From Ferrovibrio sp. (GTDB lineage Bacteria; Pseudomonadota; Alphaproteobacteria; Ferrovibrionales; Ferrovibrionaceae), in the NCBI RefSeq assembly GCF_025869515.1, contig NZ_JAOZVR010000085.1, positions 2,758 to 52,666 of the forward strand: a stretch of DNA of 49,909 nucleotides, in the 5' to 3' direction. Made by a program: the position numbers and the translations under genes. A model generated the notes under the pieces. It saw only the letters and a program-made list of their open reading frames with translations, did no database searches and was not told where the DNA came from. Below are positions 42,259-49,909 of this stretch, piece after piece (position 1 is the first letter of the stretch; each line of letters opens with the position of its first letter).

Positions 42259-42558
42259 ATGACGCCGACGATTGAACAATCCTTCGTCCGCCAGTTCGAG
42301 CATGAGCTGAACAAGATCGAGGCGGCACACCGCTCGGTGTTTGTTGCCGGCTGGCGGCCCGCCGTGGGCTGGATCTGCGCCGCCGGCGTCGGCTGGGCCT
42401 ATCTCGGCCATCCGCTGTTCCTCTGGGCGGCGGCCCTGTGGTCGCCCGGCCTCAAACCACCGGAGATCCAGATCGACAGCCTGTTCGAGCTGGTACTCGC
42501 CATGCTCGGCATGGCGGGCTTACGCAGCTTCGAGAAGAGCACCGGACGGGCGAAGTGA
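42259..42558 (+). CDS. GTA-type three-helix holin family protein
   Basis: A 99-residue membrane protein of the 3TM holin family first seen in gene transfer agents. The motif RPAVGWICAAGVGWAYLG starts the first helix, a second hydrophobic stretch (HPLFLWAAALW) follows, and the third region LFELVLAMLGMAGLRSFEKSTG carries the conserved G-x-R-x-F-E-K end. Holins permeabilise the inner membrane for endolysin release. No endolysin is adjacent, so a lysis cassette is not complete. AAAGGAGCG supports the start. Confidence 0.9.
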   Translation: MTPTIEQSFVRQFEHELNKIEAAHRSVFVAGWRPAVGWICAAGVGWAYLGHPLFLWAAALWSPGLKPPEIQIDSLFELVLAMLGMAGLRSFEKSTGRAK

Positions 42559-42578
42559 GCGAGAACGTACACCACATC

Positions 42579-42669
42579 GTCACCCTCGGGCTTGTCCCGA
42601 GGGTCCATCTGCGTGTTCCGATGCGCGGAGGGTTGGGATGGATCCTCGGGACAAGCCCGAGGATGACGG
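42579..42669. repeat. Bi-palindromic intergenic repeat, copy 1
   Basis: 91 bp bounded by GTCACC and ATGACGG. The left palindrome is ACCCTCGGG, loop CTTGT, CCCGAGGGT. The right palindrome is CCTCGGG, loop ACAAG, CCCGAGG. The two outer arms are also inverted relative to each other. It lies between the holin and the DUF952 gene and matches copy 2 at 44741. Elements like this are common in alphaproteobacterial genomes (REP/BIME class). Confidence 0.85.
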
Positions 42670-42720
42670 AGTTTTTCCGGAAGGCTCCCGGTTGCGGCCG
42701 GATCATGCTATTTCCAGCCG

Positions 42721-43065
42721 ATGACCGTGATCTACCGCATCATCTCGGAAACCGACTGGGCCGCGGCGCAGACTGCCGGTGCCTTTGCCGGCACCGCGCA
42801 TGATCTCCGCGACGGCTTCATCCATTTCTCCACCGCCAGCCAGGCGGCCGAAACCGCGGCGAAGCATTATGCCGGCAAGACCGACCTGCTGCTGCTTTTC
42901 GTGCATGAGCAGGCCCTCGCATCCCCGCTTAAATGGGAACCCAGTCGCGGCGGCGCGCTGTTTCCGCATCTCTACGGCGCGCTGCCGGTATCGGCCGTGC
43001 ATCGCGTCGAAACCCTGCCGCTCGGACCGGCCGGCCGGCATGTCTTTCCGGAGTCCATGCCGTGA
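42721..43065 (+). CDS. DUF952 protein
   Basis: A 114-residue protein of the DUF952 family: IYRIISETDWAAAQTAG, then DGFIHFSTASQAAETAAKHYAG, LLLLFVHEQAL and FPHLYGALPVSAVHRVETL. The family fold resembles ADP-ribosyltransferase-like small domains; the activity is not established. It overlaps the 2H phosphoesterase gene by 4 nt (GTGA), and pyrD follows with another overlap, so three genes form an operon. Confidence 0.9.
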   Translation: MTVIYRIISETDWAAAQTAGAFAGTAHDLRDGFIHFSTASQAAETAAKHYAGKTDLLLLFVHEQALASPLKWEPSRGGALFPHLYGALPVSAVHRVETLPLGPAGRHVFPESMP

Positions 43066-43688
43066 GCGGTTTCCTGCGAGACCCTTTCTGGAACCGCCCG
43101 CTGGTCTCCTACACCGTCATGGCGATGCTGGACCCGGTGGCGCGCGACGCCTGCCTGCAGGTGCTGCGGCAGGTCGCCACCATTGCCGGGTCCGCCGACC
43201 GCCTGCTGGTGGCGCCGCCCGAAACGTTCCATCTCTCACTCTATGCCATCGCGCCGGTGCGCTCTGATTTCGACAAGGATGCCTGGTGGGCACAGCATGG
43301 CGAACAGGCCCTGGCCGTGTTTCGCCGCTGGTGTGATGCCCAGCCGGCCACCCTGCTGCATTTCCGCCAGCTGCGCGCCACGCCCACGGCGGTGATCGCC
43401 ATCGCCGAACCGGACGATGCGGTCTGGAGCCTGCGCCGCATGCTGCGCGCCGACGTGCCACAGCCGCCGGGAGGCACGCCGGATTACGACATGATCCACA
43501 TGACGCTGGCGCGCTATGCGCAGCCGGCGCAGCTGCCGGCGGATTTCGCGGCAAAAGTGGCGGCCTTGCCGCTGCAGATTGACGTATCGTTGCATCAGGC
43601 CTGTATCATGCGGGAAACAGCTTATCCGCTGCTGGGTGGCGAACCGGTCGAAACCCGCGCCCTGCCGGCGCCGGAGAACGTCTCATGA
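43062..43688 (+). CDS. 2H-phosphoesterase-like protein
   Basis: A 208-residue protein from GTG 43062 ([10 protein letters not shown]). It has two His-x-Ser/Thr-x motifs: HLSLYAIAP in the first half and [10 protein letters not shown] in the second. This is the signature of the 2H phosphodiesterase/LigT/CPDase fold, which acts on 2',3'-cyclic or 2'-5' phosphoester bonds of RNA or nucleotides. The substrate is unknown. It is coupled on both sides, to DUF952 upstream and pyrD downstream (4-nt overlaps). Confidence 0.78.
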   Translation: MSGFLRDPFWNRPLVSYTVMAMLDPVARDACLQVLRQVATIAGSADRLLVAPPETFHLSLYAIAPVRSDFDKDAWWAQHGEQALAVFRRWCDAQPATLLHFRQLRATPTAVIAIAEPDDAVWSLRRMLRADVPQPPGGTPDYDMIHMTLARYAQPAQLPADFAAKVAALPLQIDVSLHQACIMRETAYPLLGGEPVETRALPAPENVS

Positions 43689-44731
43689 GCCTGTATCGCA
43701 ATCTGGTCTTCCCGCTGGTTCGCCATGTCGATGCCGAGACCGCGCATCGTGCCACGCTAAAACTGCTGCGCTGCGCCCCGTTGCCGCCGCCGGCTGCCGA
43801 CGATCCGGTGCTGGCCACCACGCTGTTCGGCAAACGCCTGTCCAACCCGGTCGGGCTGGCGGCCGGTTTCGACAAGAATGCCGAGGTGCCCGATGCCATG
43901 CTGCGGCTCGGCTTCGGCTTCGTCGAGGTCGGCGGTGTCACGCCGAAACCGCAGCCGGGCAATCCGCGCCCGCGCGTGTTCCGTCTTCCTGAAGATCGCG
44001 CGGTGATCAACCGCATGGGCTTCAACAACGAAGGGCTGGACGTCGCCGCGCAGCGGCTGGCGGCGCGCAGGGGGCGGCCGGGCGTGGTGGGGGCCAATCT
44101 CGGCGCCAACAAGGACAGCGCCGACCGGCCCGGCGATTATGCGATTTCCTACGAACGCCTGGCGCCTCTGGTCGATTTCGCCGTGGTCAATGTGTCGTCG
44201 CCAAACACGCCGGGTCTGCGCAACCTGCAGGGCCGCGAGGAGCTGGCCGCCCTGCTGGCGCGGCTGCAGCCGCTGCATGACAGGCTGAAAACGCCTCTGC
44301 TGGTGAAGATCGCGCCAGATCTGGCCGATGAAGACATCCAGGCGGTGGCCGAACTGGCGCTGCAGTTCAAACTCGACGGCATCGTCGCCACCAACACCAC
44401 GATTGCGCGGCCGGACAGTCTGCGCAGCCCCAGTCGCGGCGAAACCGGCGGGCTCTCCGGCGCGCCATTGTTCGCGCAGTCCACGGCCGTGCTGAAACAG
44501 CTTTATGCCCATGTCGGCGGCCGACTGCCGCTGATCGGCGTCGGCGGTATTGCGTCGGGCGCGCAGGCCTATGCCAAGATCCGCGCCGGCGCCTCTGCCG
44601 TGCAGCTGTATTCGGCGCTGGTCTATGAAGGGCCGGGGCTGGTGTCGCGCATCAAGCGCGACCTGGCGGCCCTGCTGAAGCGGGATGGGTTCAGGTCAGT
44701 AGCCGACGCTATTGGCGTCGAGGCTCGTTAG
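43685..44731 (+). CDS. pyrD: Dihydroorotate dehydrogenase (quinone), class 2
   Basis: A 348-residue membrane-associated flavoenzyme for the fourth step of pyrimidine synthesis. The class 2 features are the amphipathic N-terminus ([18 protein letters not shown]), [29 protein letters not shown], and [14 protein letters not shown] with the catalytic Ser. [35 protein letters not shown] forms the FMN phosphate site. Length is normal. The ATG overlaps the 2H gene. Confidence 0.96.
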   Translation: MSLYRNLVFPLVRHVDAETAHRATLKLLRCAPLPPPAADDPVLATTLFGKRLSNPVGLAAGFDKNAEVPDAMLRLGFGFVEVGGVTPKPQPGNPRPRVFRLPEDRAVINRMGFNNEGLDVAAQRLAARRGRPGVVGANLGANKDSADRPGDYAISYERLAPLVDFAVVNVSSPNTPGLRNLQGREELAALLARLQPLHDRLKTPLLVKIAPDLADEDIQAVAELALQFKLDGIVATNTTIARPDSLRSPSRGETGGLSGAPLFAQSTAVLKQLYAHVGGRLPLIGVGGIASGAQAYAKIRAGASAVQLYSALVYEGPGLVSRIKRDLAALLKRDGFRSVADAIGVEAR

Positions 44732-44740
44732 AACTCTGCC

Positions 44741-44832
44741 GTCACCCTCGGGCTTGTCCCGAGGGTCCATCCCGTGGTCATGACATGCGGGATGGGGCAG
44801 ATGGATGCTCGGCACAAGGCCGAGCATGACGG
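44741..44832. repeat. Bi-palindromic intergenic repeat, copy 2
   Basis: 92 bp, same outer plan as copy 1. The left palindrome is identical. The right palindrome is GCTCGGC, loop ACAAG, GCCGAGC: two base pairs have flipped relative to copy 1 (outermost C:G to G:C, loop-closing G:C to C:G), which keeps the stem. The central 35 bp are diverged. It lies 10 bp after the pyrD stop and may end its transcript. Confidence 0.85.
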
Positions 44833-44844
44833 TTTATGGGAAAG

Positions 44845-44874
44845 AAAAAGCGCGACGCTTTCAGGCGCCGCGCT
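44845..44874 (-). terminator. Intrinsic terminator after FAH-family gene
   Basis: On the minus strand a hairpin AGCGCGGCG / CGTCGCGCT (one G-T pair, 8-nt loop) followed by TTTTTC, 27 bp after the stop of the fumarylacetoacetase-family gene. Confidence 0.75.
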
Positions 44875-44900
44875 GTCGTAAACTGGAATTTTGTACCCGC

Positions 44901-45749
44901 TTACCCGTTCTTCACCGGATTGCGCAGCAGGCCGACCTTCTCGATCTCGATCTCGATGATGTCGCCATCCTTCATGTAGACTGGCGGGTTGCGCTTGGTG
45001 CCGACGCCGCCCGGGGTGCCGGTGGCGATCACGTCGCCAGGCTGCAGCGGCGTGAAGGTGGTCACATACTTGATGATCTTGCGGATGTTAAAGGTCATCA
45101 GCTCGGTGTTGGAAGACTGCATCACCTGGCCGTTCAGGCGGCTCTGGATCGCCAGCGCCTGGGCATCGGGGATTTCGTCCGCCGTCACCATCCACGGGCC
45201 GAAGCCGCCGGTGGCGTTGAAGTTCTTGCCCGGGGTGAACTGGCCGGTATGGGTCTGCCAGTCGCGCACCGAGCCGTCGTTGTAGCAGCTGTAGCCGGCG
45301 ACGATGGAAAACGCGTCGGCTTCGCTCACCTTGTAGCCGGTCTTGCCGATGATCACGGCCAGTTCGGCTTCGTAATCCAGCTTGTCGGATTCGGCAGGCT
45401 TCAGCAGGGGCTGGTCATGGGCAACCTGGCTTTCCGGGAAGCGCACGAAGATGGTGGGATGGCCCGGCGGTTCGCGGCCCATCTCGCGGCGGTGCTCGTC
45501 GTAATTGACGCCGACGCAGACGATCTTGCCCGGATTGGGAATCACCGGCAGCAGCGTGGTGCCGGCCAGCTTCGCATCTGCAGCAACACCTTTCGCTGCC
45601 GCCTCCACCTCGGCCAGCGCACCGGCCTTCAGCACGGCCACCAGGTCGGGGTATTTGGCGCCCAGCCTGGCGCCCATATCGACGATGCCGTCACCGCTGA
45701 CGACGCCATACGAGCTCTTGCCATTACGGACGAAGCTCACCACTTTCAT
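44901..45749 (-). CDS. Fumarylacetoacetate hydrolase family protein
   Basis: A 282-residue FAH-superfamily enzyme. Metal-binding acidic residues lie in KLDYEAELAVIIGKTG and the following ND motif (GYSCYNDGSVRDWQ). CVGVNYDEHRREMG supplies the catalytic His/Glu. The C-terminal TGTPGGVGTKRNPPVYMKDGDIIEIEIEKVG is standard. Such proteins hydrolyse C-C bonds or decarboxylate oxo-acids such as acylpyruvates and oxaloacetate; the substrate is not predictable. ATG 45749 has GGGAGCAG upstream. It is divergent from the ABC exporter. Confidence 0.9.
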   Translation of the reverse strand: MKVVSFVRNGKSSYGVVSGDGIVDMGARLGAKYPDLVAVLKAGALAEVEAAAKGVAADAKLAGTTLLPVIPNPGKIVCVGVNYDEHRREMGREPPGHPTIFVRFPESQVAHDQPLLKPAESDKLDYEAELAVIIGKTGYKVSEADAFSIVAGYSCYNDGSVRDWQTHTGQFTPGKNFNATGGFGPWMVTADEIPDAQALAIQSRLNGQVMQSSNTELMTFNIRKIIKYVTTFTPLQPGDVIATGTPGGVGTKRNPPVYMKDGDIIEIEIEKVGLLRNPVKNG

Positions 45750-45897
45750 CAGACTGCTCCCTGCCGGAAAAAAAGGACACGCGCTATAATCGGGGCAGAC
45801 GATACGCTCGGGCCCCTGTTCAAACAAGTAGCGCCCCGACCGGCATGCCCCGCCTCAGTCCGCCCAGCCTAGTCCAGCCCCGAATGTCTGCCCAGCC

Positions 45898-47727
45898 ATG
45901 ACCACCTTGAAAAAATCGCTAGCCGCCTTGCTGATTCCGCGACTCTGGCCGACGGGGCGCCCCGACCTGCGCCGGCGGGTGGTGATTGCCTTCGTCTTCC
46001 TGCTGCTGGCCAAGCTGGTCAATGTCACGGTGCCGTATTTCTTCAAGCAGGCGGTCGATCTGCTCGACCGTGGCCTCAGCGCGGACCAATTGGCGATTGG
46101 CGCGGTACTCGGCATGGTGCTGGCCTATGGCATCGCCCGCATGCTGGCCCAGGGCTTCGGCGAACTGCGCGATGCGGTCTTTGCCAAGGTGGCGCAGGCC
46201 GCCATCCGCAATCTGGCGCTGGAAACCTTCAATCACCTGCATGCGCTGTCGCTGCGCTTTCACCTGGAACGCCAGACCGGCGGCCTGTCCCGCGTGATCG
46301 AACGCGGCACCAAGGGCATCCAGTTCGTGCTGCAGTTCATGACCTTCAACATCGTGCCGACGCTGGTCGAGATCGGCCTGGTCGGCGGTGTGCTGTGGTG
46401 GCTCTACGGCTGGGCCTTTGCCGCCATCACGGTGGCCACCATCGGCGGCTATATCTTCTATACTCTGGCGATCACCGAATGGCGCACCAAATACCGCCGC
46501 CAGATGAACGACGAGGACCAGCGCGCCAATACCCGTGCGGTCGACAGCCTGCTCAACTACGAGACGGTGAAGTATTTCACCAACGAGGCGCATGAGGCGC
46601 ATCGCTTCGACGATGCCATGATGCGCTACGAGCGCGCCGCGGTGAAAAGCCAGACCTCGCTGGCCTATCTCAATCTCGGCCAGGGCGCCATCATCGCCGT
46701 TGGGCTGATCGCGGTGATGAGCCTCGCCGTGCTCGGCGTGCGCGACAAAACCATGACGCTCGGCGACCTGGTCGTGGTCAATGCCTATCTGATCCAGCTC
46801 TACCTGCCGCTCAATTTCCTCGGCTTCGCCTATCGCGAGATCAAGCAGGGCCTGATCGACATGGAGGCGATGTTCAAGCTGCTCGACGTGCCGCAGGAGG
46901 TGCAGGACAGGCCGGGCGCCCCGGCGCTGTCGGTCGAGCGCGGCGAAGTTGTCTTTGACGAGGTGCGCTTTGCCTACGATCCGCGCCGCGAGATTCTGAG
47001 CGGCGTCAGTTTCCGTATCGCGCCGGGCCGCAAGGTCGCCGTGGTCGGCGCGTCGGGTGCGGGCAAGTCGACACTGTCGCGCCTGCTCTACCGCTTCTAC
47101 GACATCGGCGGCGGCAGCATCAGAATCGACGGCCAGGATATCCGCGAGGTCACGCAGCTCAGCTTGCGCAAATGCATCGGCATCGTGCCGCAGGATACTG
47201 TGCTGTTCAACGACACGATTCTCTACAACATCCGCTACGGCCGGGTTGAGGCCAGCGACGCCGATGTGGCCGAGGCAGCAAAGCTGGCGCAGCTCGATCA
47301 CCTGATCGCGCGCCTGCCGGACGGTATGCAGACGATGGTGGGCGAACGCGGCCTGAAGCTGTCGGGCGGCGAGAAGCAGCGCGTGGCGATCGCCCGCGCG
47401 CTGCTGAAGAATCCGAAGATCATGGTATTCGACGAAGCGACCTCGGCGCTCGACACCCATACCGAACGCGAGATCCAGGCCGCGCTGAGCGCCGCCGCCG
47501 AAGGCTGCACCACGCTGGTGATCGCGCACCGGCTGTCCACTGTGGTGGATGCTGATGAGATCATCGTGCTCGATGAAGGCCGCATCGCCGAACGCGGCCG
47601 CCATCAGGCCCTGCTGGCGCAGGACGGGCTTTATGCGGCGCTGTGGCAGAAGCAGCAGCAGGCCCGCGAAGAAGAAGAAAAGGCCACCGGCGAGACGGTG
47701 GCCGTGCTGTCGGCCGCGGGGGATTAG
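45898..47727 (+). CDS. Atm1-type ABC exporter (half transporter)
   Basis: A 609-residue permease-ATPase fusion. About six membrane helices fill residues 20-310, with the Atm1 signature ETFNHLHALSLRFHLERQTGGLSRVIERGTKG and NYETVKYFTNEAHE. The nucleotide-binding domain has Walker A GASGAGKST (residues ~384-392), signature LSGGEKQRVAIARA, Walker B IMVFDEATSAL and H-loop IAHRLST. Bacterial Atm1 homologues export glutathione conjugates with metals or sulfur species. A GST family gene is nearby on the other strand. Confidence 0.95.
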   Translation: MTTLKKSLAALLIPRLWPTGRPDLRRRVVIAFVFLLLAKLVNVTVPYFFKQAVDLLDRGLSADQLAIGAVLGMVLAYGIARMLAQGFGELRDAVFAKVAQAAIRNLALETFNHLHALSLRFHLERQTGGLSRVIERGTKGIQFVLQFMTFNIVPTLVEIGLVGGVLWWLYGWAFAAITVATIGGYIFYTLAITEWRTKYRRQMNDEDQRANTRAVDSLLNYETVKYFTNEAHEAHRFDDAMMRYERAAVKSQTSLAYLNLGQGAIIAVGLIAVMSLAVLGVRDKTMTLGDLVVVNAYLIQLYLPLNFLGFAYREIKQGLIDMEAMFKLLDVPQEVQDRPGAPALSVERGEVVFDEVRFAYDPRREILSGVSFRIAPGRKVAVVGASGAGKSTLSRLLYRFYDIGGGSIRIDGQDIREVTQLSLRKCIGIVPQDTVLFNDTILYNIRYGRVEASDADVAEAAKLAQLDHLIARLPDGMQTMVGERGLKLSGGEKQRVAIARALLKNPKIMVFDEATSALDTHTEREIQAALSAAAEGCTTLVIAHRLSTVVDADEIIVLDEGRIAERGRHQALLAQDGLYAALWQKQQQAREEEEKATGETVAVLSAAGD

Positions 47728-48656
47728 GCCCAGCTGCCCGTTTCGATCAGCTGCGGCGCATAGGCCGGGTCGCTCCAGCGTAAGGGGAGGCCGCCTTCGA
47801 TGATCTGGCCTTCCGTGACATGCAGGCGCAGCAGGCGCAGCGCGCCTTCGAAGGCCTCCACCTCCGGCCCGTCCCAGATCAGTTCGGCCCGCGCGGTCAA
47901 CTGCAGCAGGTCGCCGGTGGCATAATCCACCACCAGGATACCGGCGCGCGCATCCAGCGCGATATTGCCCAGCGTGTTGAAAAAATTGTTGCCGCGGAAA
48001 TCCGGTGCGGTCAGCACGCTGATGCCGTCGCGCTGCTCGACCTTGACGAAGCCCGGCTTGCCGCCGCGATGCGACACGTCGACGCCTTCGCCGCTTGCAT
48101 GGGTGGCGATGAAGAAAGTGTCGGCTGCCGCGATCATGGCGGCGGCGCGATCCGACAGCAGCGCGCCTTCCGGCCGGCGCGGCGGCTGGCCGGCGGTGCC
48201 GACCAGGCGCGGCGCGCGGGCCTGGATATATTGCGGGCAGTTGCCGAAACTCTGCTCGACATGAACCGTGAAACCGCTGTCGTCCAGGGCGGTGACGCGG
48301 CCGTTCATGCGGTTGCGCCGCCGCGTTTCGGGCTGCAGGCCGAGGATGCCGAGCGGCGCGCCGGGCCGCAGGTGATGCTGCAGCAGATCGCCCGCCACCG
48401 GCTTCGCTGCCACATGCAGCGTCACCGGATCGGGCGACAGCACGAAGCCCGGCCGGCCGGCCAGCATCGAGGCCCAGGGCCGGCCGCGCTCGTCGACGCT
48501 GCCGACCACCAGCGTCGGCAGCAGGGCGAAGAAATCGCGATGCTGCTCGGGCATGAAGTCGCGCAGCACGACTTCCGCCGTCTTCTGCATGCGCTGCTGC
48601 AGCACCGGACTCACCCGCCGCTGCAGCGCCTGCTCGCCTTCATGGAAACGGCCCAT
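47724..48656 (-). CDS. Pyridoxamine 5'-phosphate oxidase-family protein
   Basis: A 310-residue flavin-binding split-barrel protein. Two PNPOx-like halves are seen: FFALLPTLVVGSVDERGRPWASMLAGRPGFV in the first and ADTFFIATHASGEGVDVSHRGGKPGFVKV in the second. The latter matches the general FMN-binding PNPOx group, not the vitamin B6 enzyme. It may use FMN, F420 or heme. It lies 2 bp after the GST gene on the same strand, so they are co-expressed. Its 3' end overlaps the convergent ABC exporter gene by 4 nt. Confidence 0.87.
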   Translation of the reverse strand: MGRFHEGEQALQRRVSPVLQQRMQKTAEVVLRDFMPEQHRDFFALLPTLVVGSVDERGRPWASMLAGRPGFVLSPDPVTLHVAAKPVAGDLLQHHLRPGAPLGILGLQPETRRRNRMNGRVTALDDSGFTVHVEQSFGNCPQYIQARAPRLVGTAGQPPRRPEGALLSDRAAAMIAAADTFFIATHASGEGVDVSHRGGKPGFVKVEQRDGISVLTAPDFRGNNFFNTLGNIALDARAGILVVDYATGDLLQLTARAELIWDGPEVEAFEGALRLLRLHVTEGQIIEGGLPLRWSDPAYAPQLIETGSWA

Positions 48657-48658
48657 CG

Positions 48659-49273
48659 CTAGGCCGCCATCGCGGTCTTGGGCATCGGCACGAAACCGGG
48701 CAGCGCCTCGATGCGGGCGAGCCAGGCGCGGATATGCGGCCAGGGCTGCAGCGACACGCCGCCCTCGGGCGCATGCGCGGTGTAGGAATACAGCGCCACA
48801 TCGGCAATCGTCGGCGCGTTCCCCACCAGGAAGGCCTGCTGCGCCAGATGCTGTTCCAACACGGCGAAGAGCTGTGCTGCGATAGCCTTGGCGCGGTCGT
48901 GATCGAGCGGCGCCTTGAACAGTGTCACCATGCGCGCTGCCGCCGGCCCGCTCGCCAATTGCCCTGCGGCGACCGAGAGCCAGCGCTGCACCTGCGCCGC
49001 CTGCGCCGGATCGACGGGCAGCCAGCGGCGATCCTTGTCATAGCGGCTGGCGAGATAGACCAGGATGGCATTGCTGTCGGAAATGACAGTGTCGCCGTCT
49101 TCCAGCACCGGCACCTGGCCGAAGCTGTTCATGGCCAGGAAGGCCGGCTGCTTGTGTTCGCCGCCGCGCAGGTCGACATCGACCAGCTCGGCCTTCAGGC
49201 CGAGCAGGGCGAGGAAGAGTTCGGCGCGATGGGCATGGCCGGAGAGGGCGAAACGGTGCAGGCGGAGGGTCAT
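48659..49273 (-). CDS. Glutathione S-transferase family protein
   Basis: A 204-residue GST. The N-terminal domain has HRFALSGHAHRAELFLALLG, NSFGQVPVLEDGD and ISDSNAILVYLASRYD. The helical domain has FLVGNAPTIADVALYSY. Ser in the SGHAHR loop is the likely glutathione-activating residue. It forms an operon with the PNPOx-like gene and is divergent from a LysR gene, its probable regulator. Confidence 0.9.
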   Translation of the reverse strand: MTLRLHRFALSGHAHRAELFLALLGLKAELVDVDLRGGEHKQPAFLAMNSFGQVPVLEDGDTVISDSNAILVYLASRYDKDRRWLPVDPAQAAQVQRWLSVAAGQLASGPAAARMVTLFKAPLDHDRAKAIAAQLFAVLEQHLAQQAFLVGNAPTIADVALYSYTAHAPEGGVSLQPWPHIRAWLARIEALPGFVPMPKTAMAA

Positions 49274-49354
49274 GGCGGGGGTCCTTGTTTAAAGATGACA
49301 CCGCCAATCTGGCATTTCCTCTGGAAAACAGAATAACCCGCTTTCGCAAGTCAC

Positions 49355-49373
49355 TATTTCAGATTATGAAATA
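49355..49373. promoter_or_regulatory. Candidate LysR box upstream of GST and lysR genes
   Basis: Perfect inverted repeat TATTTCA-GATTA-TGAAATA, 5 bp upstream of the LysR start codon and about 80 bp upstream of the divergent GST start. It fits the T-N11-A form of LysR operators. Confidence 0.6.
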
Positions 49374-49378
49374 ATGCC

Positions 49379-49909
49379 ATGGACCGGCTGGACGCCATGC
49401 GCATCTTCATCGCGGTTGCCGAGAAAGCCGGCTTCGCCGAGGCGGCGCGGCAGCTGCGGCTGTCGCCGCCCTCGGTGACCCGGGCGGTGGCGAGCCTGGA
49501 GGAGCGGCTCGGCACCAGCCTGTTCCAGCGCAGCACCCGGCATGTGCGGCTGACCGAAGCCGGCGCACGCTTCCTGACCGATGCCCGCCGGATTCTCGCC
49601 GAACTGGCCGAGGCCGAAGCCTCGGTCCTCGGCGAGCATGGCGAGCCGCGCGGCGAACTGAGCATCACCGCCTCGCAGATGTTCGGCCGCATCCATGTGG
49701 CGCCGCTGGTGCAGGACTTCCTCAACCTGCATCCGGCGGTGAGCGCCCGCCTGCTGCTGATCGATCGCGTCACCAACCTGATCGAGGATGGCTTCGACAT
49801 CGCGGTGCGCATCGCCAACCTGCAGGATTCGAGCCTGAGCGCGATCCGCGTCGGCCATGTGCGCCGCGTCGTGGTGGCATCGCCGGACTACCTGGCGCGT
49901 CATGGCGTG
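49379..49909 (+). CDS. LysR-family regulator (3' truncated by window)
   Basis: 177 residues are visible; the frame stays open to the window end. The N-terminus MDRLDAMRIFIAVAEKAGFAEAARQLRLSPPSVTRAVASLEERLG is a canonical LysR winged helix, followed by LFQRSTRHVRLTEAG. The start of the effector-binding domain reads GELSITASQMFGRIHVAPLV. The sequence resembles regulators that sit beside GST genes. The palindrome directly upstream and the divergent GST-PNPOx operon suggest the target. Confidence 0.92.
   Translation, partial: MDRLDAMRIFIAVAEKAGFAEAARQLRLSPPSVTRAVASLEERLGTSLFQRSTRHVRLTEAGARFLTDARRILAELAEAEASVLGEHGEPRGELSITASQMFGRIHVAPLVQDFLNLHPAVSARLLLIDRVTNLIEDGFDIAVRIANLQDSSLSAIRVGHVRRVVVASPDYLARHGV

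Overview
The window is GC-rich chromosomal DNA, almost fully coding and arranged as short operons. Gene order and protein style point to an alphaproteobacterium, probably Rhodospirillales-like. The evidence is the rplU-rpmA / obgE-proB-proA-nadD block, a general L-amino-acid binding protein of the AapJ/BztA type, an infC gene that starts with AUA, an Atm1-type ABC exporter and a three-segment GTA-type holin. The genus is not decided. I found no tRNA, rRNA, CRISPR array or complete insertion sequence.

Layout. 1-4151: a periplasmic copper operon (Met/His-rich exported protein, TolC-like lipoprotein, multicopper oxidase, cupredoxin, CusF-like protein), closed by a strong bidirectional terminator. 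4169-6871: an exported alpha/beta hydrolase and an SDR dehydrogenase, divergent from a LysR regulator across a 22-bp palindrome. 7015-9044: a partial pyrimidine-degradation set, rutBCD without rutA, behind a sigma-54-type promoter. 9127-10985: two unrecognised envelope proteins. 11212-13227: an ArsR / SRPBCC / SRPBCC / YCII operon with its own palindrome. 13228-13761: a non-coding stretch ending in 21-bp tandem repeats. 13762-20697: two divergent GSTs, RidA, QueG, a TPR protein, a second RidA, an epimerase, an ABHD10-like hydrolase and a predicted zincin with Sel1 repeats. 20783-23065: a glycosyltransferase and an orphan amino-acid binding protein.

23276-32169 is housekeeping: thrS, infC, a quinone oxidoreductase, then on the minus strand rplU-rpmA and obgE-proB-proA-nadD plus a small unknown gene. 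32166-37039 holds a secreted nuclease, a lipid kinase, a TerB-like protein and a DinG-type helicase. dinG is the last gene of an operon whose first genes are a self-cleaving S24 (LexA/CI-like) repressor and a cupin-like protein.

The most unusual part is 38474-42558. The S24 repressor faces a compact set of podovirus-like genes: a predicted permuted papain-fold protein, a small proline-rich protein, portal, Bbp19-like protein, scaffold and holin. Two near-consensus promoters drive them. No major capsid, terminase, tail, integrase or lysin gene is present, and a 228-bp GC-rich gap lies where the capsid gene would be expected. The module ends at a 91-bp bi-palindromic repeat. A second copy 2.1 kb away shows compensatory stem changes.

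42721-44731 holds DUF952, 2H-phosphoesterase and pyrD genes. 44901-49909 holds an FAH-family hydrolase, an Atm1-type ABC exporter, a PNPOx-like protein, a third GST and a truncated LysR regulator.
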